From Candidatus Bathyarchaeota archaeon (GTDB taxonomy: Archaea; Thermoproteota; Bathyarchaeia; TCS64): a DNA stretch of 51,363 nucleotides. Positions 25,838 to 33,254 of the stretch are shown here, in pieces (the stretch's first letter is position 1; every line of letters begins with the position of its first letter). The notes beneath the pieces are model-generated. The model had not been told where the DNA came from and searched no databases. It was given only the letters and a program-made list of their open reading frames with translations. The DNA lies in NCBI GenBank assembly GCA_016783485.1, contig JADHWM010000004.1:1-51363 (forward strand), given 5' to 3'. The position numbers were made by a program, and so were the translations under genes.

Positions 25838-26078
25838 GCTTCTAGCGCTGCTGATGTACGTCGCCAGCAACCAGAGTCAAGCCAACGGTTTGTCCTTGGG
25901 ACAGGTAGTGCTCATTGTCATCATATCCCCGGTGATAGTCCTTCTGCTGGCGACCCTCCTGGGGAAGCCGAGGAGCATGAAGGTGACCGGCCTCTTCCTG
26001 GCCTGGCTAGCGTTTGTGTTCAGCGTCTTCATTGGCGCTGTGTACGCACTCAGTTTCATCACCGGCCTCTTCATCTGA
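25830..26078 (+). CDS. Small two-helix membrane protein of the NrfD operon
   Basis: 82 residues with two clear membrane helices (VVLIVIISPVIVLLLATLL and LFLAWLAFVFSVFIGAVYAL) and no recognisable domain. ATG 25830 overlaps the nrfD-like stop by eight bases, so it is translated with that operon. Probably a small subunit or assembly factor of the cytochrome/Fe-S/NrfD complex (inference from position). Confidence 0.68.
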   Translation: MSRLLALLMYVASNQSQANGLSLGQVVLIVIISPVIVLLLATLLGKPRSMKVTGLFLAWLAFVFSVFIGAVYALSFITGLFI

Positions 26079-26118
26079 AATCACTAAGGCGACCCGTTAA
26101 GAGACTACAACAGGTTAG

Positions 26119-26155
26119 CCTTTTTCCTCATAATGACACGGTTTTTGTCCTTTTT
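26119..26155 (+). terminator. Oligo-T terminator region of the NrfD operon
   Basis: Three T5 runs in the plus strand (CCTTTTTCC, GGTTTTTGTCC, CCTTTTTCAT) within 40 bases, 40-80 bases past the last stop codon. Archaeal RNA polymerase terminates at such oligo-T tracts. Confidence 0.55.
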
Positions 26156-26164
26156 CATATGCAT

Positions 26165-26221
26165 GGGTGACGGCCTGACTTGATTTCCGTTGGGAAATGA
26201 GCCAGGTGAAAATGCCCACCC
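26165..26221. other. Long imperfect hairpin between convergent cytochrome operons
   Basis: GGGTG (26165) pairs with CACCC (26217); inside, CCTGaCTtgATTTCC pairs with GGAAATgaGcCAGG around a GTTG loop. The stem covers nearly the whole 57-base segment with a few mismatches and one asymmetric internal loop. It sits downstream of the plus-strand oligo-T tracts and just past the 3' end of the minus-strand 12-heme gene, so it might be a 3' UTR structure of that gene or a small RNA. Confidence 0.4.
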
Positions 26222-26269
26222 TCTAGGCTTCAGGCAGTCACTCGCACCGCGAAAAAGATTAGGAAAATG

Positions 26270-27139
26270 TTAGGCCCCGAATCCATGGCAGAGGGAGCAC
26301 TCCGCTGTGCCTCCATGTCCTGTCTTGTCGACGTGACATGAGAGGCATCCGTCCCTCATGGGTTCCGAGCTGTGGGGGACGTGGCAGTCATTGCAGTCAT
26401 CGTGGGCAGATACGGCGTGGAGCCCCCCGCCGAGGCTCTCCGTGTGGCACGCAACGCATTCGGTGTGCTGCTCCTCGAGGTGGGGGTTGTGGCAGTCATC
26501 GCAGGCTGTGTTGCTGTGAGCGGCACTTGGGAAGGAGACTCCCATGGTCTGCTGGCCCTCGTGGCACCTCAGGCAGTCATCCCTCTGAGGGATCAGTTCG
26601 TGCTCTGTCGCCGTGAACTCATGGCAGACTATGCAGTGGACATCCATCACCTCGCACGCAGCGTCATGGTCGTGGCTGTGGCACTGGTAGCACGTCTCCT
26701 CGGGGGGTTCGAAGACGTGGAGCTGGAGCCCATGGCAGCCAATACACTCTGGCTCCTCCTCCTGCGTGTAGATGTGAACCTTGTGACCTGCAGTATTAGA
26801 CACCTGCAGCCACTGGGGGTCGTTGGTCGCGTGACAGCTCTCGCAAGCCTCGTTGGCGATCACAGTCAATTTAGTGACTTCCTCCGGCTTCTCGAAAATC
26901 ACCTCTCTAACGTGGTCCAGACTTTCCAAAATGTCAGACTCGTGGCATGCATGGCAGTTTAGGTCATGCATGGCGCTCGCGTCCCATGTCTCATAGGCTT
27001 CATCCATCAGATGGCAGGTGGTGCAGAACTTTGGGTTGTGCTGAGTGTAATCGTAGACGAAATACGACGGAATGGCCAGTATGACGATGACGACAATCAA
27101 GATTTTCTTGTACTTTCCGATGAACTCAGTTATTTTCAT
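26270..27139 (-). CDS. NapC/NirT-like dodecaheme cytochrome
   Basis: 289 residues from ATG 27139, which has GGTGA seven bases upstream. A single N-terminal helix (ILIVVIVILAIPSYFVYDY) precedes the NapC/NrfH-type start KFCTTCHLMDEAYETWDAS and HDLNCHACHE. Ten further CxxCH sites follow, giving twelve. NapC-family proteins oxidise membrane quinols; the added heme string would carry electrons outward, so it resembles a quinol dehydrogenase fused to a wire (inference). Encoded opposite to the NrfD operon. A TATA-like ATTTTTAAAT lies at about 27225 on its strand. Confidence 0.88.
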   Translation of the reverse strand: MKITEFIGKYKKILIVVIVILAIPSYFVYDYTQHNPKFCTTCHLMDEAYETWDASAMHDLNCHACHESDILESLDHVREVIFEKPEEVTKLTVIANEACESCHATNDPQWLQVSNTAGHKVHIYTQEEEPECIGCHGLQLHVFEPPEETCYQCHSHDHDAACEVMDVHCIVCHEFTATEHELIPQRDDCLRCHEGQQTMGVSFPSAAHSNTACDDCHNPHLEEQHTECVACHTESLGGGLHAVSAHDDCNDCHVPHSSEPMRDGCLSCHVDKTGHGGTAECSLCHGFGA

Positions 27140-27602
27140 CAATCTCACCAAGGATTGACCCTCTAGACGCGCGCGCATATTGATCTTGGAGTCTCATCGT
27201 AGTGCATGCAACACTTCGACATTTAAAAATGTTCGTTTAACAGAATGCTGATTTATGATTCGTAGAAATAAACCATTACACATGCGGCTTCTTTAGATTT
27301 AATGATGAATATCTAATTATCTATTTAATTTTACATGAAATGATATGATTTTTCATAATTGTACATATTATTTTGATGTGTAAGACCCCATGAAAGCACG
27401 CTTAATTTAAGATTGCAATATAATACACAAAAAAAATTACCATTTGAAAAATGATACGATGAATTAGATACCATATTGGATAACGAATCGCCTCTTCTCA
27501 TACATTTTATAATATACACTCCAGAAAATAACAAAAACCGATATATATTTCGGCCCAAAGACTAATCTTATCTTCAGAGTAACCTTTTGGGGAGAAGAAC
27601 AA
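27140..27602. other. AT-rich intergenic region without a gene
   Basis: About 460 bases of very AT-rich DNA between two divergently transcribed genes. No ORF with coding character was found; the ORF-track entries here are low-complexity. It contains the promoter of the 12-heme gene (minus strand) and of the CBS gene (plus strand, GATATATATTTCGG at about 27540). The palindrome TGCATGCA (27203-27210) is a possible protein site. Nothing else recognisable. Confidence 0.6.
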
Positions 27603-28385
27603 TTGAGCATAATGGACGGTATCCGAGCTAACACAGTAGCGGACATAATGGTGGATGCGGTTACCCTGAGCGCGGACGACACCCTCGAGACAGCCATCAA
27701 ACTGATGAACGCGGGAGAGCTAGACCGCCTAGTCATCACGGAGGGCGGGGACCCCGTGGGGATTCTCACCCAGAGGGATGTCATCCGGCTCGTCGCACAG
27801 GGGTTGGATCTCAAGACCGTCCAGGTCAACAGCGTGATGACCCACCCCCTCATCACCATCGAGCACGACGCCGGCATCGACGACGTGATCAAGCTCATGG
27901 AGGAAAAGAAGATCCATCACATCCCCGCATTAAAGGATGGAAAGTTGGTGGGGATCATCGACTCCCAGAGGATCAGGTCTCTGGGTCTCCTCGACGCCCT
28001 CTCGATATTCACAATTAGCGCCCACGCCCATTACACTCCCTACCTCTACACCAAGATGACCAAGGTCTACGACGAGCTCGCTGACAGGCTCGAGGGGGTC
28101 ACCGATGTCGAGGAGATAGTGAACATCGTGAGCGAGGAGCTCAGGAGGCAGGAGCTAGTCGACGAGATCACCGTGGATCAGGATGGCGACGAGATCACCC
28201 TAACCGTGAAGGACTGCATGTACAGCAAGTCGGTCCACCCCTTCATCGAGGGGGATAAGGAGCTCTGCGTCATGGGGCTCATGACCGCCATGGCCATTCA
28301 GAGGTCCACGGGGAAGAGGGTCAACTTCGTCAACTTCTGCGACATCACAGAGAGGGGGTCCGTGACGAGGATCATCTCCAAGTAG
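27603..28385 (+). CDS. CBS-domain pair protein with C-terminal Cys-containing sensor-like domain
   Basis: 260 residues. Two CBS motifs are clear (VADIMVDAVTLSADDTLETA to GILTQRDVIRLV, and VNSVMTHPLITIEHDAGIDD to GKLVGIIDSQRI). The last 100 residues have conserved-looking cysteines (TVKDCMYSK, KELCVMGLMTAMA, NFCDITERGSVTRI), loosely like V4R small-ligand domains. CBS pairs bind adenine nucleotides. TTG 27603 is preferred because GGGGAG lies about eight bases before it; ATG 27612 is the alternative. It is 33 bases upstream of the Rieske gene, so it may sense energy state for that operon. Confidence 0.82.
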   Translation: MSIMDGIRANTVADIMVDAVTLSADDTLETAIKLMNAGELDRLVITEGGDPVGILTQRDVIRLVAQGLDLKTVQVNSVMTHPLITIEHDAGIDDVIKLMEEKKIHHIPALKDGKLVGIIDSQRIRSLGLLDALSIFTISAHAHYTPYLYTKMTKVYDELADRLEGVTDVEEIVNIVSEELRRQELVDEITVDQDGDEITLTVKDCMYSKSVHPFIEGDKELCVMGLMTAMAIQRSTGKRVNFVNFCDITERGSVTRIISK

Positions 28386-28418
28386 AGTGTTATAGGGGAT
28401 TAGCGGAGAATAACATAT

Positions 28419-28979
28419 ATGCCTGAAGACAACCTGAACGAAGAGATTGAGGGCGAAGAGGAAAGCAAATTCTCCCGCCGCATCTTCCTGAAATTCTTCA
28501 TGGGGGTCTCGGCAGTTTTGACGGTGGTCCCCTTTGTACCCATGATCCAGTACTTTTTCACGAAGGAAACCCCAGGCTCAACCTCCCAGAAGCTCGTGAA
28601 CATTAACGACATCCCCCCTGGCACGACCCATGTCTTCTTCTACCCCGGGGCGGAGGACAAGCATCGTTCCTTTCTGATCCACCTCACCGAGGAGGAGGTC
28701 GCCATGGCCGAGGCCCAGGGGAAAGCGGAGTATATCACCGATGGCTTCGTCGCATACAACACCATCTGCAGCCACCTCCAATGCCCCACGGAGCTCCCCG
28801 AGCACGAGTCTGTGGTATGCCCGTGCCACGGGGCAGTCTTCAGCAAGTTCGACGGATCGGTCGTCTCAGGGCCACCCCCCAGGGCGCTCCCGATTGTCAC
28901 CCTCGAGTTGGATCAGTCGTCGGGGGATATTTTCGCGACGGGCATGATTGGGAATATTGGGATTGGAAGGGAAACGTAG
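28419..28979 (+). CDS. Rieske iron-sulfur protein
   Basis: 186 residues. An acidic N-terminal tail, one membrane helix (IFLKFFMGVSAVLTVVPFVP) and the Rieske fold with cluster motifs CSHLQC and CPCHGAVF. The following SKFDGSVVSGPPPRALP is the standard Pro-loop. It transfers electrons from quinol at cytochrome b to an external acceptor, here presumably one of the c-type cytochromes. It starts 33 bases after the CBS gene and is followed after six bases by cytochrome b. Confidence 0.95.
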   Translation: MPEDNLNEEIEGEEESKFSRRIFLKFFMGVSAVLTVVPFVPMIQYFFTKETPGSTSQKLVNINDIPPGTTHVFFYPGAEDKHRSFLIHLTEEEVAMAEAQGKAEYITDGFVAYNTICSHLQCPTELPEHESVVCPCHGAVFSKFDGSVVSGPPPRALPIVTLELDQSSGDIFATGMIGNIGIGRET

Positions 28980-28985
28980 GGAGAT

Positions 28986-30299
28986 ATGGATCGTATGCAG
29001 AAAGTTGAGAGTCTCGTTGGCCGGGTCAAGGACCTGCTGAGATGGATCGACGACAGGTTCAACGCCACGGTCCTCGCCAGCGTCAAGTTCGACATGCCCC
29101 CGACCTTCTCATACGTCTTCTCCAACCTGGGAATGGCCACAATCCTGTGCTTCGCCATAGCCTGCATGACGGGTCTGCCCCTGCTGCTCTACTACAAGCC
29201 ATCGCCCTGGGACATGGCCTACGACTCCATCCGGTTCTTGACCGAGAACGTTGCCTTCGGCCACCTCCTCAGGGGGATTCACTACCACGCCTCCAACGGG
29301 ATGGTGCTGTTCTCGATCATCCACGCCATCTACGTCTTCTTCAAGCGGCTCTACAAGGGGCGGTTTGACTTCCTCTGGATCACCGGGGTCCTCCTGGGGG
29401 TCGTAACGATTATTCTCGCCTTCACCGGCTACACCCTGATCTTCAACGACAGGGCCGTGGAGGCCCAGAACATCATGCTGGGGATGGCGGAGACGGTTCA
29501 CCCGATCATGAAGTCCCTTCTGGCAGGGACGGGCCTCAACGACAGGGCCCTGAGGCTCTACGGCTTCCACATCGGGATCATACCCGCGATAATGCTTGTG
29601 CTGATAGGCCTCCACTTGCCCAGATCTCTGCGTATAAGCGCCCCCATGGCCATCGGTGTAGTGGGGGTCCTCTTCGTTGCCACTGGCATCTTCCCCGCGG
29701 AGCTGGGGCCAAAGTTTGACCCGCAGGTCACCCCGGAGTTCATGCCTCCCGAATGGTATTTCCTCTGGGTCTTCGCTCTCCTCAGAACCTGGGCCCCAGT
29801 CCTCTGGGTGGGGATAGCACTCCCCGGAGCCCTCGTGGTGATAATGATGGCGATCCCGTGGCTGGACCGGGGGAGGCGACCGAAGCTGACGGATCGGCCC
29901 GAGTTCGCCGTGATAGGCGTGACCTCCATCGTCTACTGGATCTACCTCACATTCCGAGCCCTGATAGGGGTGGGCCCGCCAGCCCAGCAGATACTCCCCG
30001 CGGAGGTGGTGGGCGTCTTCCTGTTGATCCTCGGGGCCTCGACCTTCGTCTTAAGGCTGCTGACCCCATGGCTCAAGAACAAGCCCAGGGCCAAGAAGAA
30101 GCCATCCACCGGGTATCTTCAGGGGAACCTACCCTTGGTGATCCTGGCGCTCGTGATCTTGGCCCAGGCCGCGCTCCTGTGGGCGTTCTCCTCTGCGTTC
30201 ATCCAGGGTAACACGGAGATTGCAGCCCTCTCCATGGGTTTTGTCATCATAGGGCTGGGCGTAGCGCAGCACGTCTACGCAGCCTCATACCCTAAATAA
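28986..30299 (+). CDS. Cytochrome b of a bc/b6f-type complex
   Basis: 437 residues with N- and C-terminal parts fused. Heme ligands: the His in RGIHYHAS with that in FSIIHAIYVF (13 residues between), and FHIGIIP with LIGLHLPRS (14 between, the b6-type spacing). The Qo-site motif is PPEWYFLW. About ten helices are predicted, with a basic linker before the last one or two. With the Rieske protein it forms a quinol-oxidising core; no cytochrome c1 or f gene adjoins, so a multiheme cytochrome may take that role (inference). Confidence 0.95.
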   Translation: MDRMQKVESLVGRVKDLLRWIDDRFNATVLASVKFDMPPTFSYVFSNLGMATILCFAIACMTGLPLLLYYKPSPWDMAYDSIRFLTENVAFGHLLRGIHYHASNGMVLFSIIHAIYVFFKRLYKGRFDFLWITGVLLGVVTIILAFTGYTLIFNDRAVEAQNIMLGMAETVHPIMKSLLAGTGLNDRALRLYGFHIGIIPAIMLVLIGLHLPRSLRISAPMAIGVVGVLFVATGIFPAELGPKFDPQVTPEFMPPEWYFLWVFALLRTWAPVLWVGIALPGALVVIMMAIPWLDRGRRPKLTDRPEFAVIGVTSIVYWIYLTFRALIGVGPPAQQILPAEVVGVFLLILGASTFVLRLLTPWLKNKPRAKKKPSTGYLQGNLPLVILALVILAQAALLWAFSSAFIQGNTEIAALSMGFVIIGLGVAQHVYAASYPK

Positions 30300-30303
30300 C
30301 CAA

Positions 30304-30351
30304 AGTTTTTGTGGGTTCAAGCCCCGGTTTTTGTCTGGTTCTTTTTCCCGT
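30304..30351 (+). terminator. Oligo-T terminator region of the Rieske/cytochrome b operon
   Basis: Just after the cytochrome b stop come AGTTTTTGTGG, CGGTTTTTGTCTGG and TCTTTTTCCC, three T5 runs in 45 bases. The core CGGTTTTTGTC is identical to the one in the terminator region at 26119-26155. Confidence 0.55.
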
Positions 30352-30403
30352 AGGCTTTTCATGAAGAGACCTTGATAAAATCTGAATAGGAGGACTCAAT
30401 TTT

Positions 30404-31180
30404 CTAGGCGCCCTTGTATCGATAGTAGTAGATCGCCACGACTATCGAGAGGAGGACGATTATTATGGCTCCGCCGTATGCGACGTAGGTCATCAGCGAG
30501 GTTCTCTCCTCATTTTGCCCCATGCTGTTGAGCAGCACGTTGTACTCCGCCTCGAGATCTTCAAACTTTGCCTCTGCCTCGAGGGTGGCTCCCTGGAGGT
30601 CGAGGATGAGCCTCCTGTCGTGGATGTCGTCGTCGGTGTGGCACGTGGCACACGCCTTTGACTCGACCTCGAACCTGTGGTTATCACCGTACATGTGGCA
30701 GTCGACGCACGTGACGTCCGAGTTGGAGTGGATCCCCTCCTGGAACTTTTCGAATTTTTCGTTGCCCAACTCAGCGGTGTGGCAGCTCCCACAGAGCTCG
30801 GGGGCGACGTTCACCGCCATCGCCAGTCCCGCCTCGTGGCAGGACTCACAGGTCACTCCCTCGAATGCGTACTCTCCCGAGGCGGCGTCGAATCCCGTGG
30901 TGTGGCACTCGAGGCACCCGGAGGGGCGCCCCCGGGATTGCCACTCGCTCTGGAACGCCTCGTCCGTGAAGGCATTGGAGTGATCGGTTCCGTCCCACTC
31001 GTCGAAATTATCGGAGTGGCAAGTCTGGCAGGTACTGGGGCCGACGTAGTCGTCGACGCTCTGAGCCATCAACATGGTGTTCGCCCCCAGCAGAAGGATA
31101 CCCGAGAGTGATACGGTGATCAGAACGGCGCTGACCATGAATCTTATGAAGATTCTCCCGTTGTGCTCAGAGATACGCAT
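30404..31180 (-). CDS. Hexaheme c-type cytochrome, membrane-anchored
   Basis: 258 residues from ATG 31180. A signal peptide (MVSAVLITVSLSGILLLGAN), six CxxCH sites, a long coiled-coil segment (LQGATLEAEAKFEDLEAEYN) and a C-terminal helix followed by a short basic tail. CLECHTTGFDAASGEY and EGVTCESCHEAG align directly with the 11-heme protein at 22646, so the two are paralogues. The track's extra N-terminal 15 residues are not needed. Faces the cytochrome b gene; likely an electron acceptor of that complex. Confidence 0.88.
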   Translation of the reverse strand: MRISEHNGRIFIRFMVSAVLITVSLSGILLLGANTMLMAQSVDDYVGPSTCQTCHSDNFDEWDGTDHSNAFTDEAFQSEWQSRGRPSGCLECHTTGFDAASGEYAFEGVTCESCHEAGLAMAVNVAPELCGSCHTAELGNEKFEKFQEGIHSNSDVTCVDCHMYGDNHRFEVESKACATCHTDDDIHDRRLILDLQGATLEAEAKFEDLEAEYNVLLNSMGQNEERTSLMTYVAYGGAIIIVLLSIVVAIYYYRYKGA

Positions 31181-31383
31181 TTGAACACGTCCTCTGGAAT
31201 CTAAGGAGTTATCCTGTATTAGCATTTTTGCATTTTCTTTCGTGCCTTTCTTTTTACTGAAGGGAAAGGAATATATCCTCTAGCTTTTTCACGTGCGAAA
31301 TAATCCCGAGAACGGTTCACAGAATGATGGTGAATCAGCTATTGGCTCCCAAGAATCTGTATGGCGGATCTCGTATTCTCCAA

Positions 31384-31423
31384 TGCTCCTATGTTTATGG
31401 ATAGACTCAAAAACATAGGGCAT
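31384..31423. promoter_or_regulatory. Inverted repeat spanning the promoter of the monoheme protein gene
   Basis: CCTATGTTT (31388-31396) and AAACATAGG (31411-31419) are perfect inverted copies, separated by 14 bases and extended by ATGC/GCAT with one bulge. The TATA-like TTTATGG overlaps the left arm and the start codon lies six bases past the repeat. It could be an operator or a 5' mRNA hairpin. Confidence 0.42.
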
Positions 31424-31428
31424 GCTTC

Positions 31429-31875
31429 ATGGTATCGATCCGGATGCGGAAAAAGGCAGACAAGCGGATGACCATGCACACACTGGTCACGAGCCTGATT
31501 GCCCTTATCGTCTTAACCGCGTCTCCGATCCCCCAAAGCCGGGCGATACCTGAATACTCGAGGGAGCTCCCCGAGGCGCTGAAGAATTTCTGCCAGGTCT
31601 GCCACGTGAGAGCCTCAGGGGGACCAATGAACAGCTACGGAGACGACTTCACATCGAATGGCAGGAGCGTTGGAGCCATCGGCGAGCTCGACTCGGACGA
31701 CGACGGCTTCAGCAACGAGGATGAGCTGGCAGCGGGGTCTCTACCCGGAGACCCCAATTCCACGCCGACGAGTAAGAAGAGGGGCATCAATCCGATTTTA
31801 CTGATGGGAGGGGCGAGCCTACTCCTCATAGCAGCCGGTTTGGCGTTGAGGCGAATAAGTACTCAAGCATCCTAG
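31429..31875 (+). CDS. Exported monoheme protein with calcium-loop motif
   Basis: 148 residues. After a signal peptide (TLVTSLIALIVLTASPIPQ) comes one heme site, NFCQVCHVRASGGPMNSYG, then an EF-hand/thrombospondin-type-3-like acidic loop, DSDDDGFSNEDEL, and a C-terminal helix (LLMGGASLLLIAAGLAL) with a basic tail. The layout suggests a small membrane-anchored electron carrier stabilised by calcium. ATG 31429 is used; ATGs at 31444, 31468 and 31474 would also keep the signal peptide. Divergent from the 6-heme gene. Confidence 0.75.
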   Translation: MVSIRMRKKADKRMTMHTLVTSLIALIVLTASPIPQSRAIPEYSRELPEALKNFCQVCHVRASGGPMNSYGDDFTSNGRSVGAIGELDSDDDGFSNEDELAAGSLPGDPNSTPTSKKRGINPILLMGGASLLLIAAGLALRRISTQAS

Positions 31876-31944
31876 CAGAGCAAGCCCCTGAAAGGGTGTT
31901 TTTCTATTAGGCAATCTTATTATTCCACCTCTCCGGGCTAGGTA

Positions 31945-32970
31945 GTGGAATCCCACAGGAAAATAGTCCAGACGTCGGTGAGTCACGTGGTTAAAAAGAA
32001 AGGACTAGCGCTCCTCTCGGGCGGTCTCGACAGCACCCTCGCAGTCAAGGCGATGGTGGACCAGGGAGTCGATATTGAGGCGGTCCACTTCACGACCCCG
32101 TTCTGCAACTGTGACAAGTGCTCCGTGGACCAGGTGGGTGAGCAGTTCAATATCCCCGTGCACCACCTCTTCATGGGACAGGATTTCCTGGACCTGCTGG
32201 CGGATCCCCCCCACGGATACGGGAGCCAGATGAACATCTGCATCGACTGCCGGATCCACATGTTCCAGAAGGCCAAGGAGCTTGGGGACGAGATCGGGGC
32301 CGAGTTCTACGTGACCGGGGAGGTCCTGGGCCAGCGCCCATTCAGCCAGCGGCGCAAAGCGATGGAGCTCATCGAGGCCAAAGCCGGGCTTAAGGGAAGA
32401 ATCCTGAGGCCCCTGTCGGCCAAGCTCATGGGGAAGACCGAGGTAGAGGAGGAGGGAGTCGTCGACAGGGAATCCCTTTACGCAATCCAGGGTCGCCGGA
32501 GGATCCCCCAGATGGAGCTCGCAGAGGAGCTCGGGGTCTACGACTACCCCTGCCCCAGCGGGGGCTGCCTCCTCACCGACCCCCAGTTCGCGAGGAAGCT
32601 CAGAGATTACATCAACCACGAGGGGAAGCCAGAGCTGGAGGACATGGTCCTCCTGCGTCTGGGCAGGCATTTCAGGCTCGGGCGGGCCAGGGCCATCGTG
32701 GGGAGGAACGAGACGGAGAACAATGTTCTCAGTGCCTTGGCCGAGAGGAAGGGATTCCCCCGTTTCGAGGTCACGGGTCACATGGGGCCCGTTTCGATTC
32801 TCATGGGGGAAGCCGAGGCGGAGGCCGTCGAGATGGTGGCCGCCCTCACCGCGAGGTACTCCGACGCGCCGAGGGATGAGGCCGTGGATGTCGAGTTCAA
32901 AGACGGTGACATCAGGGTCCTGAGGGTCTCCTCAATGGGTGACGAGGAGATCGAGAGTCTCAGGATTTGA
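31945..32970 (+). CDS. PP-loop ATP-dependent sulfurtransferase-like protein (ThiI/MnmA-like)
   Basis: 341 residues. The PP-loop LLSGGLDSTLAVKAM shows an N-type ATP pyrophosphatase that adenylates its substrate. Cysteine pairs CNCDKC and CIDC, and CPSGGCLLTDPQFARKL in the middle, match bacterial/archaeal proteins annotated as tRNA thiouridine synthases. The C-terminal domain (residues about 230-340) is separate. It probably thiolates tRNA; the exact position is not clear. The track start is GTG 31945; a GTG at about 31987 just before KKKGLALLSGG is also possible. Not linked to its neighbours. Confidence 0.8.
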   Translation: MESHRKIVQTSVSHVVKKKGLALLSGGLDSTLAVKAMVDQGVDIEAVHFTTPFCNCDKCSVDQVGEQFNIPVHHLFMGQDFLDLLADPPHGYGSQMNICIDCRIHMFQKAKELGDEIGAEFYVTGEVLGQRPFSQRRKAMELIEAKAGLKGRILRPLSAKLMGKTEVEEEGVVDRESLYAIQGRRRIPQMELAEELGVYDYPCPSGGCLLTDPQFARKLRDYINHEGKPELEDMVLLRLGRHFRLGRARAIVGRNETENNVLSALAERKGFPRFEVTGHMGPVSILMGEAEAEAVEMVAALTARYSDAPRDEAVDVEFKDGDIRVLRVSSMGDEEIESLRI

Positions 32971-33091
32971 GTCCCAACCCGCCGGTGATAACGCCTTCGA
33001 GGATAATCAACGCGAACTGAAACGACCTATTCCTTACTATGTGTACGATTTAATTCAGATTTTCTTTACACTCTGATTATTATTATGATAA

Positions 33092-33100
33092 TTCTTATAA
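33092..33100 (+). promoter_or_regulatory. TATA box for the candidate ncRNA
   Basis: TTCTTATAA in AT-rich DNA, about 26 bases upstream of the GC-rich structured element. The spacing would start transcription near 33123-33126, right at its closing stem. Confidence 0.4.
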
Positions 33101-33122
33101 CTAAAGACAATATACTTCGTAT

Positions 33123-33233
33123 GGCTGTTGGGCCCTCGAAGAAAGGGAATTGAGGCGGCGCCTTTGACCGCTGGTCATTTCTCTCGCCCCGGGGGGTAAC
33201 CTCATAAAACCCGCCTGCAGGGGGCCCAACCCG
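33123..33233 (+). ncRNA. Candidate structured RNA in a GC-rich island
   Basis: A GC-rich segment of about 110 bases within an AT-rich gap, with no ORF. GTTGGGCCCTC (33127) pairs with GGGGGCCCAAC (33220) as an 11-pair closing stem with one G-U. Inside, TGAGG (33151) pairs with CCTCA (33200), GGCG (33157) with CGCC (33185), and TGACC-GCT-GGTCA (33165-33177) forms a nested hairpin. It does not match tRNA, RNase P or SRP RNA landmarks that I know. The alternative is a 3' structure of the aromatic operon, which ends at 33255 on the other strand. Confidence 0.45.
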
Positions 33234-33254
33234 CTATTTCCCGTACAATAAGTC

